From positions 1 to 64,000 of the forward strand of contig NZ_JAMOIL010000016.1 in NCBI RefSeq assembly GCF_023656415.1: a stretch of DNA of 64,000 nucleotides, in the 5' to 3' direction. Both the position numbers and the translations under genes were made by a program. This DNA is from Nocardioides bruguierae. GTDB lineage: Bacteria > Actinomycetota > Actinomycetes > Propionibacteriales > Nocardioidaceae. Below are positions 34,095-49,456 of this stretch, piece by piece; position 1 is the first letter of the stretch, and every line of letters begins with the position of its first letter. The notes under the pieces are model-generated. The model was not told where the DNA came from. It did no database searches and was given only the letters and a program-made list of their open reading frames with translations.

Positions 34095-36014
34095 TCAGCG
34101 GGCGCGGACGCCGGCGCGCAGCCGGGAGAGCGCCCGCTCGGCGAGCGCGAGGAACGAGCCCTGGGTGACGGTGCGCTCGCCCGCGGCGACGAAGCCCACC
34201 TGGGCCACCGCGCCGCCGTGCCGCACGACGGCCATGTCGTAGACGATGGTGCGGCGCGCGGTCACCTCCACCGAGACACGCCACACGGAGACCTCCTCGC
34301 CGCGCCGACCCTGGCCGGTGACGCGCTCGCGCAGCAGCGTCACCTCGGTGCCGGGGTCCCGCTCCTCGCAGGAGGACATCTGCGAGCGGATGCGGTCCAC
34401 CAGCGCCTCGGCGCGGCCCACGGGCAGCTCGCCGACGGTCTCGGTGAGCCCGAACTCGACGGGCAGGCGGGAGGCGTCGGGGATGAGGAAGGTGCGGGTG
34501 GCGTTGCGGGTGAACCGGGCACCGCGGAACCGGCCGGAGAAGGACGTGGCGTCGCAGCGCGTGGAGGCGTCGTTGACGCTCACCCGGCGGTCGGGGTCGG
34601 AGCCGACCCAGTCGAAGCGGACCTTGGCCACCGGCGGGAGGTCGGCGTCCACGATCATCGTGGGCACGTCGGCGACCGGCACCGGGTCGGCGGCCGCGGC
34701 CGCGACCTTCTCGCTGCACGCGCCGCCACCGTCGAGGTCGCAGACGTCGTCGACGGCCGAGGCGAGGACGCGGGCCCCTGCGGGGACGTCCTCCACCGTC
34801 TCGCCGTCGCGCTGGGTGGCCACCACGGTGAGGTAGCGGCCGGTGCGCGCGACGCCCAGCACCGTGGTGGAGACGCTGCCCCAGTCGCGCAGCACGACCT
34901 GGAGCGCCTCGTTGCCCACCCCGGAGACCTCCCGGACGGCCATCAGCTGGGTCCGGGCGTCGGTGCAGCCGGAGAGCCACTCCGACCAGGTCTCGAAGGA
35001 GTCGGCCGCCACGGCCGCGTCCGCGGACTGCTCCGTCATCTGCGTGGTGGTGCGCACGGTGCCCCGCGCCGGGGCGGAGCGGAAGGTGCGGACGAGGGCG
35101 TCCTCGACCTCGGTGTCGGCGTAGCGCACCTGCTGGCAGGAGAGGACGAGGCCGTCGCCGTCGACGTTGTGGTCGGTCTCCAGCACCTTCCAGCCACGGC
35201 CGGTGAGGGTGCCCTGGAGCTGACCGGCGGTGAGCATCGCGTCCTCGGCGAGCTCGGCCGGCTCGGGGTCGGCCGACGCCGAGCCGGAGGCCGAGGCGTC
35301 GGCCGAACCCGCGGCGGCGGAGGCGTCCCCGGAGCGCGGGGCGGCGGTGCTGACGCCGGACAGGGAGCGGTCCAGCGACGGACGGGCGCCCTCGGGGTCG
35401 TGGACGACGAGGCCGGTGACCGCGACGGAGGCCACGACCAGTGCCACGCCCGCCACGAGGTGGCCACGGCGCCGGGTCGCGCCGCTGCGGCGCAGGCGGG
35501 CCGGGCGGGTCCACCGGACGTCGTCGAGGCCGGCCACGAGGCCGCGCAGCATGACGGGCACCTGGGTGCTCGGCTGGTCGGCGGCCAGGGCGACGGCGGC
35601 GGTGCCGAGCTGGAGGTCACGGGTGAACTGGTCGGTGGTGACGCCCACCTCGCGGGCAGCGTCGGTGATCGAGAGCCCGGCCAGGTGGCTCATCACCAGC
35701 ACCCGTCGCTGGGTCCAGGAGAGGCCGGCGAGGGCCTCGAGGGTGGTGCGCACCCCCTCGTCCAGGGACTTCTCGCGGTGCCAGACGTGCGTGCGCTGCC
35801 GGCGGTGGGCAAGCGCCCACGCCCGCGGGCGCACCCAGGACTCCGGCGTCGCACCGTCGGCGGTGATCCTGCGCCAGTGGTGCCACGCCTGCACGGTCGT
35901 GTCGCGGACGGCGCTGCGGGAGGCCTTGAGGTCCCCCGTCAGGGCGTAGGCCTGGAGCAGGAGCCGCTCGCGGGCCTCGGCGTAGAAGTCGTCGAAGTCC
36001 TGCTGGTCGGTCAT
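34095..36014 (-). CDS. ECF-sigma-like domain fused to a membrane helix and outer sensor region
   Basis: The 639-residue protein begins with a SigE-type region 2 (FDDFYAEARERLLLQAYALTGD, PESWVRPRAWALAHRRQR) and region 4 with a helix-turn-helix (LSWTQRRVLVMSHLAGLSITDAAREVGVTTDQFTRDLQLG), to about residue 145. A basic stretch and one membrane helix (about 185-204) follow, then some 430 outer residues with two cysteine-containing halves that loosely resemble PknH-type sensor domains. Several usual region-2 residues are altered (EARERLLLQ, ASRSAVRDTTVQ). It could be a membrane-tethered transcription factor released by proteolysis or a decoy; neither is shown by the sequence. Confidence 0.8.
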   Translation of the reverse strand: MTDQQDFDDFYAEARERLLLQAYALTGDLKASRSAVRDTTVQAWHHWRRITADGATPESWVRPRAWALAHRRQRTHVWHREKSLDEGVRTTLEALAGLSWTQRRVLVMSHLAGLSITDAAREVGVTTDQFTRDLQLGTAAVALAADQPSTQVPVMLRGLVAGLDDVRWTRPARLRRSGATRRRGHLVAGVALVVASVAVTGLVVHDPEGARPSLDRSLSGVSTAAPRSGDASAAAGSADASASGSASADPEPAELAEDAMLTAGQLQGTLTGRGWKVLETDHNVDGDGLVLSCQQVRYADTEVEDALVRTFRSAPARGTVRTTTQMTEQSADAAVAADSFETWSEWLSGCTDARTQLMAVREVSGVGNEALQVVLRDWGSVSTTVLGVARTGRYLTVVATQRDGETVEDVPAGARVLASAVDDVCDLDGGGACSEKVAAAAADPVPVADVPTMIVDADLPPVAKVRFDWVGSDPDRRVSVNDASTRCDATSFSGRFRGARFTRNATRTFLIPDASRLPVEFGLTETVGELPVGRAEALVDRIRSQMSSCEERDPGTEVTLLRERVTGQGRRGEEVSVWRVSVEVTARRTIVYDMAVVRHGGAVAQVGFVAAGERTVTQGSFLALAERALSRLRAGVRAR

Positions 36015-36105
36015 GGCCGGTCCAGACTACGGGCGGCCCCCAGGGACGCGGGAACCGGCGTGCCGTCGCCGTCCGGGGCCCCGGCCGAGGGAGCATGGGG
36101 GCGTC

Positions 36106-37413
36106 ATGACGCCTCCCGAGACCTCCACCCTGTCCTCCCGCACCCAGCGCCGCCCGTCCGGGGCCGCGGCACGGGGGCGCGGCGCGTCGAGCCACCCGGG
36201 ACGCCCGGGACGAGGCGGACGTGGCGGACGACCCGCGCGTCAGCGCCCGCTGCCGCTGGTCGCGGGCGTCGCCGGGGTGCGGGCCGCGGGGCTCTCGCTG
36301 GTCGTGTGCCTGGTGCTGGGCCTCCTCGGCTGGTTCCTGGCGGACGCCGGCCTGCACGGCGCCCCGCGCGACGCGCTGCGCGTGGGCGCGCTGGGCTGGC
36401 TGATGGGCCACGGCTCGGGCGTCCAGGTCGAGAACACCCCCGTCACGCTCGTGCCGCTCGCGGTCACCCTGCTGGCCGCCTGGGCGACCTGGCGTCGCGC
36501 CGTGCGCGCCGGCGAGGCCCTGGCCGGCCACGGGCCGGACGCCGACCGCCTGGCCGACGGCGAGCGCGACTGGACCGTGGCCGTCGCCTCGGGCTGCTTC
36601 ACGCTCGGCTACCTGCTCGTCGCGCTGGTCACCGACACCGTCGCGGCCACCGCCGACACCGACCCCGACACCGGCCGCGTCGTGCTGGTCTCGCTGGTGC
36701 TCAGCCTCGGCATCGGCCTGCCGGGCCTGGCGGTGGGCTCCGGCCGCGCCGCCGTGCTGGCCGCCCGGCTGCCCGACTCCGTGCGCGGCCTGGTCGGCGT
36801 CACGCGTCGCGTGCTCGGCCTCTGGCTGGGGCTGTGCACCGCCGTCGTCCTGCTGGCCGTGGCGACCGACTTCTCCACCTTCGCCAACATCCTCTCCCAG
36901 CTGCACGTGGACGCCGGAGACGTCACCGCCTACCTGGTCGTGTGCCTCCTGCTGCTGCCGAACGCGGCGCTGTGGGCCAGCGCCTACCTGCTCGGCCCCG
37001 GCTTCGTGGTCGGCACCGGCACGGTGGTCAGCCCGGCCGCGGTCGTGCTCGGCGCGCTGCCGATGTTCCCCCTGCTCGCCGCCCTCCCGGACGCCGGCAC
37101 CCCCGGCGCCTGGCAGGGCGGGCTGCTCGTGCTCGCGCCCCTCGTGGCCGGCGCGGGTGCCGCGCTGGCCCAGCGCCGCGACCCGGTGCCCGGCGTCGTG
37201 GACGCCACCCTGCGCGGCGCGCTGGGCTCGGTCCTCGCCGGGCTGCTGCTGGGCCTGGTCACCGCCCTCTCCGGTGGCGCCGCGGGCCCCGGCCGCATGG
37301 CCGAGGTCGGGCCGTCGGCCGTCGACGTCCTGGCGCACGCCGTGCCCGCCCTCGCGCTGGGCGGTGCGGTCGGGGCGCTGGTGACCCTGCTGCTCCAGCG
37401 CCGCCGCGGCTGA
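36106..37413 (+). CDS. DUF6350 family polytopic membrane protein
   Basis: A 435-residue protein with a basic, disordered N-tail (to about 48) and about ten to eleven membrane helices. The VGALGWLMGHGSGVQVENTPVTLVPLAVTLLAAW region and its place directly before purN mark the actinobacterial DUF6350 family, which includes the PerM-like cell-division membrane protein. Function here is not established. ATG 36106 opens the purine/one-carbon block; purN starts 29 bases after its stop. Confidence 0.85.
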   Translation: MTPPETSTLSSRTQRRPSGAAARGRGASSHPGRPGRGGRGGRPARQRPLPLVAGVAGVRAAGLSLVVCLVLGLLGWFLADAGLHGAPRDALRVGALGWLMGHGSGVQVENTPVTLVPLAVTLLAAWATWRRAVRAGEALAGHGPDADRLADGERDWTVAVASGCFTLGYLLVALVTDTVAATADTDPDTGRVVLVSLVLSLGIGLPGLAVGSGRAAVLAARLPDSVRGLVGVTRRVLGLWLGLCTAVVLLAVATDFSTFANILSQLHVDAGDVTAYLVVCLLLLPNAALWASAYLLGPGFVVGTGTVVSPAAVVLGALPMFPLLAALPDAGTPGAWQGGLLVLAPLVAGAGAALAQRRDPVPGVVDATLRGALGSVLAGLLLGLVTALSGGAAGPGRMAEVGPSAVDVLAHAVPALALGGAVGALVTLLLQRRRG

Positions 37414-37442
37414 CGCGGCGGGCTGGAACTACAGTCCTGCCC

Positions 37443-38066
37443 GTGAACGACGCCTCCGCACGCCCCCGTCTCGTCGTGCTGGTCTCCGGCTCGGGGACCA
37501 ACCTCCAGGCACTGCTGGACGCGGCCGCCGACCCGGCCTACGGCGCCGACGTCGTGGCCGTGGGCGCCGACCGGACGGACATCGCCGGCCTCGAGCGCGC
37601 CGAGCGGGCCGGCGTCCCGACCTTCGTGGAGCGGGTCAAGGACCACCCCGACCGCGGGTCCTGGGACGAGGCGCTCACCGCAGCCGTCGCCGCGCACGAG
37701 CCGGACCTCGTCGTGCTCGCCGGCTTCATGAAGCTGGTCGGCCCCGCGTTCCTCGCGGCCTTCGGCGGTCGCACGCTCAACACCCACCCGGCGCTCTCCC
37801 CGTCCTTCCCGGGGATGCACGGCCCCGCGGACGCGCTGGAGTACGGCGTGAAGGTCACCGGCTGCACGCTCTTCGTGGTCGACGAGGGCGTGGACACCGG
37901 CGTGATCGTGGAGCAGACGGTCGTGCGGGTCGAGGAAGACGACACCGTCGAGAGCCTGCACGAGCGGATCAAGACCGCCGAGCGGGGCATGCTCGTGGAG
38001 CAGGTCGGCCGCCTGGCCCGCGAGGGCTTCCGCGTCGACGGACGCCGCGTCGTCGTCGGGGCCTGA
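37443..38066 (+). CDS. purN: Phosphoribosylglycinamide formyltransferase
   Basis: The 207-residue enzyme transfers the formyl group of 10-formyl-THF to GAR, the third step of purine synthesis. LVVLVSGSGTNLQALLDA at the N-terminus, VVLAGFMKLVGPAFL, the catalytic NTHPALSPSFPGMHGPADALEYGVKVTGCTLFVVDEGVDTG (containing the conserved N, H and D) and VRVEEDDTVESLHERIKTAE are all present. TACAGT ends 7 bases before the GTG start with no ribosome site, consistent with a leaderless mRNA. Confidence 0.94.
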   Translation: MNDASARPRLVVLVSGSGTNLQALLDAAADPAYGADVVAVGADRTDIAGLERAERAGVPTFVERVKDHPDRGSWDEALTAAVAAHEPDLVVLAGFMKLVGPAFLAAFGGRTLNTHPALSPSFPGMHGPADALEYGVKVTGCTLFVVDEGVDTGVIVEQTVVRVEEDDTVESLHERIKTAERGMLVEQVGRLAREGFRVDGRRVVVGA

Positions 38067-38085
38067 GCACCGGTAGGCTGACCGC

Positions 38086-38155
38086 ACCACGACTGGCGCA
38101 GGTGGGCCACCACCAGGGAGTGACGTCGGGAGCATCGAACGCCTGGGTGCTCCTC
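38086..38155 (+). ncRNA. ZTP (pfl) riboswitch upstream of purH
   Basis: The leader between purN and purH contains the conserved blocks of the ZTP aptamer: CGACTGGCG (38090-38098), a helix with a GTGGGCCACCA arm, CCAGGGAGT (38113-38121) and the pseudoknot strand CGCCTGGGT (38140-38148). ZTP riboswitches sense the purine intermediate ZMP/ZTP, which accumulates when 10-formyl-THF is short, and activate purH, folD and related genes, exactly the genes downstream. TCCTCCT (38151-38157) can pair with the purH ribosome site AGGAGAG (38170-38176), suggesting translational control. Confidence 0.82.
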
Positions 38156-38180
38156 CTCGCATCCGACGCAGGAGAGACGC

Positions 38181-39803
38181 ATGTCTGACCCCGTCCTGAC
38201 CATCGACCCCACCGCCGGCGACGGCCGCGTCCCGATCAAGCGGGCACTGGTCTCGGTCTACGACAAGACCGGCCTGGAGGGCCTCGTCCGCGGGCTCGTG
38301 GACGCCGGCGTGGCGCTGGTCTCCACCGGCGGCTCCGCCCGCCTCATCGAGTCCCTCGGGCTGCCCGTCACCAAGGTGGAGGACCTGACCGGCTTCCCCG
38401 AGTGCCTCGACGGCCGCGTGAAGACGCTGCACCCGCGCGTGCACGCCGGCGTGCTGGCCGACCGGCGCCTCGACGCCCACGCCGCCCAGCTGGGCGAGCT
38501 GGGCGTGGAGCCCTTCGACCTGGTGGTCGTGAACCTCTACCCCTTCACCCAGACCGTCGCCAGTGGCGCCGGCCCGGACGAGTGCGTGGAGCAGATCGAC
38601 ATCGGCGGCCCGTCCATGGTCCGCGCCGCCGCGAAGAACCACCCCAGCGTGGGCATCGTGACCAGCCCCGAGGCCTACGACGACGCGCTCGCCGCCGTCG
38701 CGGCCGGCGGCTTCACCTACGCCCAGCGCAAGCAGCTGGCCGCCCAGGCGTTCGCGCACACCGCCGCCTACGACGTGGCCGTCGCCTCCTGGATGGGCAA
38801 CGTGCTCACCGACACCTCCGAGGGCACCGGCTTCCCGGCGTTCGTCGGCGCGACCTGGGAGAAGTCCTCCACGCTGCGCTACGGCGAGAACCCGCACCAG
38901 GCGGCCGCGCTCTACACCTCGGCGTGGGGTGCCGGCCTGGCCCAGGCCGAGCAGCTGCACGGCAAGGAGATGTCCTACAACAACTACGTCGACGCCGACG
39001 CCGCCCGCCGTGCGGCCGGTGACTTCGACGAGCCGGCCGTGGCGATCATCAAGCACGCCAACCCGTGCGGCATCGCGGTGGGCAGCGACGTCGCGCAGGC
39101 CCACGCCCGCGCCCACGCCTGCGACTCGCTCTCGGCGTTCGGCGGCGTCATCGCCGCCAACCGCCCCGTCTCGGTCGCCATGGCCGAGCAGGTGGCCGAG
39201 GTCTTCACCGAGGTCATCGTGGCCCCCGGCTACGAGGACGGCGCCGTCGAGGTGCTGGCGCGCAAGAAGAACATCCGCATCCTCGTGTGCCCCCTGCCCG
39301 GCAAGGGCGAGGTCGAGATGCGGCCCGTGTCCGGCGGCCTGCTGATGCAGCAGCGCGACCACGTGGACGCCGTCGTCGACGGTGGCGGGGACGACCCGTC
39401 CGCCTGGACGCTGGCCGCCGGCGAGCCCGCCTCCGCCGAGGTGCTCGCCGACCTCGCGTTCGCCTGGAAGGCCTGCCGCGCCGCCAAGTCCAACGCGATC
39501 CTGCTCGCCAAGGACGGCGCCTCCGTCGGCGTCGGCATGGGCCAGGTCAACCGCGTCGACTCCTGCAAACTCGCCGTGGAGCGCGCCAACACGTTGGCCG
39601 AGGGCGAGGAGCGGGCCCGCGGCTCGGTCGCCGCCTCGGACGCCTTCTTCCCCTTCGAGGACGGCCCGCAGATCCTCATCGACGCCGGCGTCACCGCCAT
39701 CGTGCAGCCCGGCGGCTCGGTGCGCGACGAGCTGACCGTCGAGGCCGCCAAGGCCGCGGGCGTGACCATGTACTTCACCGGCACGCGACACTTCTTCCAC
39801 TGA
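38181..39803 (+). CDS. purH: Bifunctional AICAR formyltransferase / IMP cyclohydrolase
   Basis: The 540-residue enzyme carries out the last two purine steps. The N-terminal MGS-like cyclohydrolase domain has [35 protein letters not shown] and [18 protein letters not shown]; the AICAR transformylase part has [39 protein letters not shown] and the C-terminal [33 protein letters not shown] 38181 follows AGGAGAG and the ZTP riboswitch. folD starts 13 bases after it. Confidence 0.96.
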   Translation: MSDPVLTIDPTAGDGRVPIKRALVSVYDKTGLEGLVRGLVDAGVALVSTGGSARLIESLGLPVTKVEDLTGFPECLDGRVKTLHPRVHAGVLADRRLDAHAAQLGELGVEPFDLVVVNLYPFTQTVASGAGPDECVEQIDIGGPSMVRAAAKNHPSVGIVTSPEAYDDALAAVAAGGFTYAQRKQLAAQAFAHTAAYDVAVASWMGNVLTDTSEGTGFPAFVGATWEKSSTLRYGENPHQAAALYTSAWGAGLAQAEQLHGKEMSYNNYVDADAARRAAGDFDEPAVAIIKHANPCGIAVGSDVAQAHARAHACDSLSAFGGVIAANRPVSVAMAEQVAEVFTEVIVAPGYEDGAVEVLARKKNIRILVCPLPGKGEVEMRPVSGGLLMQQRDHVDAVVDGGGDDPSAWTLAAGEPASAEVLADLAFAWKACRAAKSNAILLAKDGASVGVGMGQVNRVDSCKLAVERANTLAEGEERARGSVAASDAFFPFEDGPQILIDAGVTAIVQPGGSVRDELTVEAAKAAGVTMYFTGTRHFFH

Positions 39804-39816
39804 GCGGGGGCCTGAC

Positions 39817-40668
39817 ATGACTGCACAGAAGCTGGACGGCTCGGGGACCCTCAAGGCCATCAAGGCCGAGCTGAAGGTCCGCGTCGAGAAGCTGAAGGAC
39901 GCCGGCGTCACCCCGGGCCTGGGCACGATCCTGGTCGGCGACGACCCGGGCTCGCACTGGTACGTCGGTGCCAAGCACAAGGACTGCGCCGAGATCGGCA
40001 TCGAGTCGATCCGCGTCGACCTGCCCGCCACAGCCACCCAGGCCGAGGTCGAGGCCGAGGTGGACCGGCTCAACGCCGACGACGCCTGCACGGGCTTCCT
40101 CATCCAGCAGCCCACCGGCCTGGACGAGTACGCGCTGCTCTCCCGCGTCGACCCCGACAAGGACGTCGACGGCCTGCACCCGGTCTCGCTCGGACGCCTC
40201 GCGCTCAACGTGCCCGGCTCCCTGCCCTGCACCCCGGTCGGCTGCCTGGAGCTGCTGCGCCGCCACGGCGTCGCGCTCGCCGGCGCCGAGGTGGTCGTGG
40301 TGGGCCGCGGCCTCACCGTCGGCCGCCCGATGGGCCTGCTGCTCACCCGCCGCAGCGAGAACGCCACCGCCACGCTGTGCCACACCGGCACCCGGGACCT
40401 GGCCAAGCACGTGCGCGAGGCCGACGTCGTGATCGCCGCGGCCGGCGTGCCCGGCATCATCACCGGCGACATGGTCAAGCCCGGTGCCGCGGTGCTGGAC
40501 GTCGGCGTCAGCCGCGTCGACGGCAAGATCGCCGGCGACGTGGCCGCCGACGTGTGGGACGTCGCCGGGTGGGTCTCGCCCAACCCGGGTGGAGTCGGCC
40601 CGATGACGCGCGCCATGCTGCTCTCCAACGTCGTGGAGATGGCCGAGCGCCAGGCCGGCCTGGCCTGA
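39817..40668 (+). CDS. folD: Methylenetetrahydrofolate dehydrogenase/cyclohydrolase
   Basis: The 283-residue bifunctional enzyme makes 10-formyl-THF, the donor for PurN and PurH. Motifs: [22 protein letters not shown] with the catalytic Lys, [28 protein letters not shown], the nucleotide-binding [20 protein letters not shown] and [14 protein letters not shown]. It sits 13 bases after purH and 14 before the DUF3017 gene, so it shares the riboswitch-controlled transcript. Confidence 0.95.
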   Translation: MTAQKLDGSGTLKAIKAELKVRVEKLKDAGVTPGLGTILVGDDPGSHWYVGAKHKDCAEIGIESIRVDLPATATQAEVEAEVDRLNADDACTGFLIQQPTGLDEYALLSRVDPDKDVDGLHPVSLGRLALNVPGSLPCTPVGCLELLRRHGVALAGAEVVVVGRGLTVGRPMGLLLTRRSENATATLCHTGTRDLAKHVREADVVIAAAGVPGIITGDMVKPGAAVLDVGVSRVDGKIAGDVAADVWDVAGWVSPNPGGVGPMTRAMLLSNVVEMAERQAGLA

Positions 40669-40682
40669 GAGGAGCACCAGCA

Positions 40683-41039
40683 GTGGACCAGCCGGCCTCC
40701 GACGACCCCGCGGTGCCCAGCACCGAGGAGATCGCCGAGGAGATCGCGGCCGTCGAGCCGCGGCGCAAGCCCTCCACCATCGGTGGCGCGTTCTACATCC
40801 TCGTGCTGCTGGTGGCCGTGGGGTCGCTGGCCTGGGCCGCGCTGGGGGAGTGGCGCGCCGGCATCACGGTCTTCGCCGGCGCGCTGCTCGCGGCCGCGGC
40901 GCTCCGCCTCGTCCTGCGGGAGGTGGACGCGGGCATGCTCGCGGTCCGCTCCCGCTGGATCGACGTCACGCTGCTGAGCGCGACGGCGCTGGCGGTGCTG
41001 GCGCTCGTGCACTCGATCCCGGTGCCCATGGGGGGCTGA
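40683..41039 (+). CDS. DUF3017 membrane protein
   Basis: A 118-residue protein with a hydrophilic acidic N-terminus (about 1-30) and three membrane helices (about 35-53, 58-76, 92-110). The pattern PSTIGGAFYILVLLVAVGSLAWAALGEWRAGI and a C-terminal basic turn (RSRWIDV) match actinobacterial DUF3017, usually encoded after folD as here. Function is unknown. Its stop is followed by a strong bidirectional terminator. Confidence 0.85.
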   Translation: MDQPASDDPAVPSTEEIAEEIAAVEPRRKPSTIGGAFYILVLLVAVGSLAWAALGEWRAGITVFAGALLAAAALRLVLREVDAGMLAVRSRWIDVTLLSATALAVLALVHSIPVPMGG

Positions 41040-41055
41040 GACGCCCACCTGCCCC

Positions 41056-41113
41056 GCACGCACGACACGGGCCCCGCCCCTCCGCGAGGAGGGACGGGGC
41101 CCGTGGTGCGTGC
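41056..41113. terminator. Bidirectional terminator between DUF3017 and mdh
   Basis: The core stem pairs 41067-41083 with 41088-41104 (one mismatch), and outer arms 41056-41063 and 41106-41113 extend it. It lies between convergent genes. Confidence 0.85.
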
Positions 41114-41128
41114 GGGTGGGGCCGAGCC

Positions 41129-42115
41129 TCAGATCAGCCCGAGGCCGGTGACGGCCTCCTTCTCCTCGACCAGCTCGGCGGTCGTGGCGTCGATCTTCGA
41201 GCGCGAGAAGTCGTCGATCTCGAGGCCCTCCACGATGCTCCAGTCGCCGTCCTTCGTGGTGACCGGGAAGGAGGAGATGATGCCCTCGGGCACGCCGTAC
41301 TCGCCGCGGGAGACGACGGCCATGGAGACCCAGTCGTCCTCGGCGGAGCCGTAGAGCCAGTCACGGGCGGCGTCGATGGTGGCCGAGGCCGCCGACGCGG
41401 CCGAGGACGAGCCCCGGGCCTCGATGATCGCGGCCCCGCGCTTGGCGACGGTGGGGATGAAGGTGTTCTCCAGCCAGTCCTGGTCGCCGACGGCCTCGGC
41501 GGCGTTCTTGCCGGCCACCTGGGCGTGGAACAGGTCGGGGTACTGGGTGGCCGAGTGGTTGCCCCAGATCGTCATCCTCGAGATGTCGGTGACGGGCGCA
41601 CCGGTCTTGGCGGCGAGCTGGGAGATCGCGCGGTTGTGGTCCAGGCGGGTCAGCGCGGAGAAGCGCTCGGCCGGGATGTCGGGGGCGTTGCTCATCGCGA
41701 TGAGGGCGTTGGTGTTCGCCGGGTTGCCGGTCACGCCGATGCGGACGTCGTCCGCGGCCACCTTGTTCAGCGCCTTGCCCTGAGCGGTGAAGATCGCGCC
41801 GTTGGCCTCGAGGAGGTCGCTGCGCTCCATGCCGGGGCCGCGCGGGCGCGCGCCGACGAGCAGCGCGAGGTTCACGCCGTCGAAGACGGTCTCCGCGTCG
41901 TCGCCGATCTGCACCCCGGCCAGGCCGGGGAACGCGCAGTCGTCGAGCTCCATGACGACGCCCTCGAGCGCCTTCAGGGCAGGGGTGATCTCCAGCAGCC
42001 GCAGTTCGATCGGGCGGCCGCCGGTGAGGGCGCCGCTCGCGAGGCGGAACAGGAGGCTGTAGCCGATCTGGCCGGCGGCACCGGTGACGGCGACCTTCAG
42101 CGGGGTGGTGCTCAC
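41129..42115 (-). CDS. mdh: Malate dehydrogenase
   Basis: The 328-residue NAD-dependent enzyme oxidises malate to oxaloacetate. [22 protein letters not shown] is the nucleotide site, [25 protein letters not shown] the substrate loop with the conserved arginines, [13 protein letters not shown], the catalytic Asp/His region [13 protein letters not shown] and [13 protein letters not shown]. This is the long cytosolic-type MDH common in actinobacteria. The start is GTG 42115. A CCGGCCGC/GCGGCCGG palindrome lies in its leader near 42172-42192. Confidence 0.95.
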   Translation of the reverse strand: MSTTPLKVAVTGAAGQIGYSLLFRLASGALTGGRPIELRLLEITPALKALEGVVMELDDCAFPGLAGVQIGDDAETVFDGVNLALLVGARPRGPGMERSDLLEANGAIFTAQGKALNKVAADDVRIGVTGNPANTNALIAMSNAPDIPAERFSALTRLDHNRAISQLAAKTGAPVTDISRMTIWGNHSATQYPDLFHAQVAGKNAAEAVGDQDWLENTFIPTVAKRGAAIIEARGSSSAASAASATIDAARDWLYGSAEDDWVSMAVVSRGEYGVPEGIISSFPVTTKDGDWSIVEGLEIDDFSRSKIDATTAELVEEKEAVTGLGLI

Positions 42116-42361
42116 GTCGTCTCCTCAAGTAGGCGTGACGGGCTTCTCGTCGCGGGCTCCCGTCGAGGTCCGGCCGCGCGCGGCGGCCGGGGCAGGAGCC
42201 TCGTGGCGAACCTAGCAGTGTGTGACCCGCGTCGCGTGTGCCGAAAGGTGTCTGTTCGCACACCACCGACCCTGGCGCACCCGCGCGGACGGGCACCCGG
42301 GTCGCCGGGCGCCCGCCCGGCCGGTCGGTGCCCGGGTTGGGTCTGCTGCGACGATGGGGTC

Positions 42362-45940
<3,579 letters not shown>

Positions 45941-45987
45941 GCCCCGGCGGCGGCACCCCCAGCAGCGCCGCCCGGCGCGCGACGTCC

Positions 45988-46025
45988 CGCGGCCCCGGTC
46001 GACCACACGGTCGGCCGGGGTCGCG
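45988..46025 (+). terminator. Terminator after the icd operon
   Basis: A 16-bp stem (45988-46003 with 46010-46025) with two G-T wobbles encloses a 6-nt loop. Confidence 0.7.
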
Positions 46026-46063
46026 GCGTTCCGGAGGTGGCCCGGTGGGGCGCAGACCGTCAT

Positions 46064-46077
46064 GTGTCTGAAGACAC
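46064..46077. promoter_or_regulatory. Palindrome upstream of the MFS gene
   Basis: GTGTCT-GA-AGACAC is a perfect inverted repeat 308 bases before the MFS start, followed by an AT-richer segment (TTCAGGAATAGCGGTAAACC) that could contain a promoter. It may be the site of a drug-efflux repressor (inference). Confidence 0.45.
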
Positions 46078-46385
46078 GGCATTCAGGAATAGCGGTAAAC
46101 CAGCCCGGCGTTGGACAGTGGACGCACGGCAGTCCGGCTGCCCGTTGCCCGAGGCGCCTCACGCGTCCCGGCGACCACCTCTCGCAGCACCCGCACGACC
46201 CCCCCCGCCCGGCACCGTCCGTGACAGGCGCGCCCCGGCGCACCGCACGGGCCGGGCGCAGCACTGCCCGCACCACGGCCGGTACCGCCGGCCTGCACCA
46301 CGGCCGGCACCGCCGGCCCGCACGACCACCGACCACGCCGGCCTCCGGGCCGGTCCCCACGCGCCCCTCCAGGAGGTGTTTCGTC

Positions 46386-48847
<2,462 letters not shown>

Positions 48848-48859
48848 AACAGTAGGGAC

Positions 48860-49456
48860 GTGCCCATGCCCACCATCGGAGTCGCGATCGCCGTGCCCGA
48901 GCCCTGGGCCAGTCAGCTCCAGGGTTTCCGCACCGATCTCGGCGACCCCTCCGCGTCCCTGATCCCCACCCACATCACAGTCGTGCCGCCCACCGAGGTG
49001 CCCGAGGGCGACCTGCCGGCCGTCAGCGAGCACCTGGACGCGGCCGCGGCCAGCGTCGAGGCCTTCGACGTGCACCTGCTCAGCACCGGCACCTTCCGGC
49101 CCGTCTCGCCCGTCGTGTTCGTCGCGCTCGAGGACGGGGCGGAGAGCTGCGGCCGGCTCCAGGCCGCGGCCCGCTCCGGCCCCCTGGACGTGCCGCTGGA
49201 CTACCCGTACCACCCGCACGTGACCGTGGCGCACCACCTCGACGACGAGCGGCTGGACGCCGCCGCGGCCGACCTGGCCGACTTCGAGGCCACCTTCACC
49301 GTCGACTCCCTGGCGCTGTGGGTGCACGACGCGGACCGGGGCTGGCAGACGGCCGCGGAGTTCGCGCTGGCCACGACGGGCCCCACGACGGGCCCCACGA
49401 CGGGCCCCACGACGGGCCCCACGACAGGCCCCACGACGGGGGAGGAGCGCGCATGA
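48860..49456 (+). CDS. 2'-5' RNA ligase / 2H phosphoesterase family protein with TTGP repeat tail
   Basis: The 198-residue protein has the paired HxTx catalytic motifs, HITV (about residue 39) and HVTV (about residue 118), of the LigT-like 2H phosphoesterases that act on cyclic phosphodiesters of RNA or nucleotides. From about residue 172 the 12-bp DNA tandem repeat encodes TTGP several times as a C-terminal tail. The start is GTG 48860 or ATG 48866. It overlaps the BrkB-like gene by four bases. The substrate is unknown. Confidence 0.82.
   Translation: MPMPTIGVAIAVPEPWASQLQGFRTDLGDPSASLIPTHITVVPPTEVPEGDLPAVSEHLDAAAASVEAFDVHLLSTGTFRPVSPVVFVALEDGAESCGRLQAAARSGPLDVPLDYPYHPHVTVAHHLDDERLDAAAADLADFEATFTVDSLALWVHDADRGWQTAAEFALATTGPTTGPTTGPTTGPTTGPTTGEERA
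49371..49440. repeat. 12-bp coding tandem repeat (TTGP)
   Basis: Five copies of CCACGACGGGCC (49371-49430, the fifth with one substitution) and a partial sixth end within 10 bases of the ribosome site of the following membrane gene. The array encodes Thr-Thr-Gly-Pro repeats. Confidence 0.92.

Larger units (their letters stand above)
45941..46385. other. Non-coding gap with palindrome and tandem repeat
   Basis: No gene is supported. It holds the terminator at 45988-46025, the GTGTCT-GA-AGACAC palindrome at 46064-46077 next to a lower-GC promoter-like stretch, and a near-exact 25-bp direct repeat at 46267-46291 and 46292-46316. Confidence 0.5.

Noticed and set aside
46062..46385. N-terminal extension of the MFS transporter from an ATG at 46062
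   Set aside because: The added residues are Arg/Pro-rich, lack a helix, and AGGAGG directly precedes the ATG at 46386.
49371..49440. Repeat array as a CRISPR candidate
   Set aside because: Units are 12 bp, contiguous, without spacers, and lie within a coding frame.
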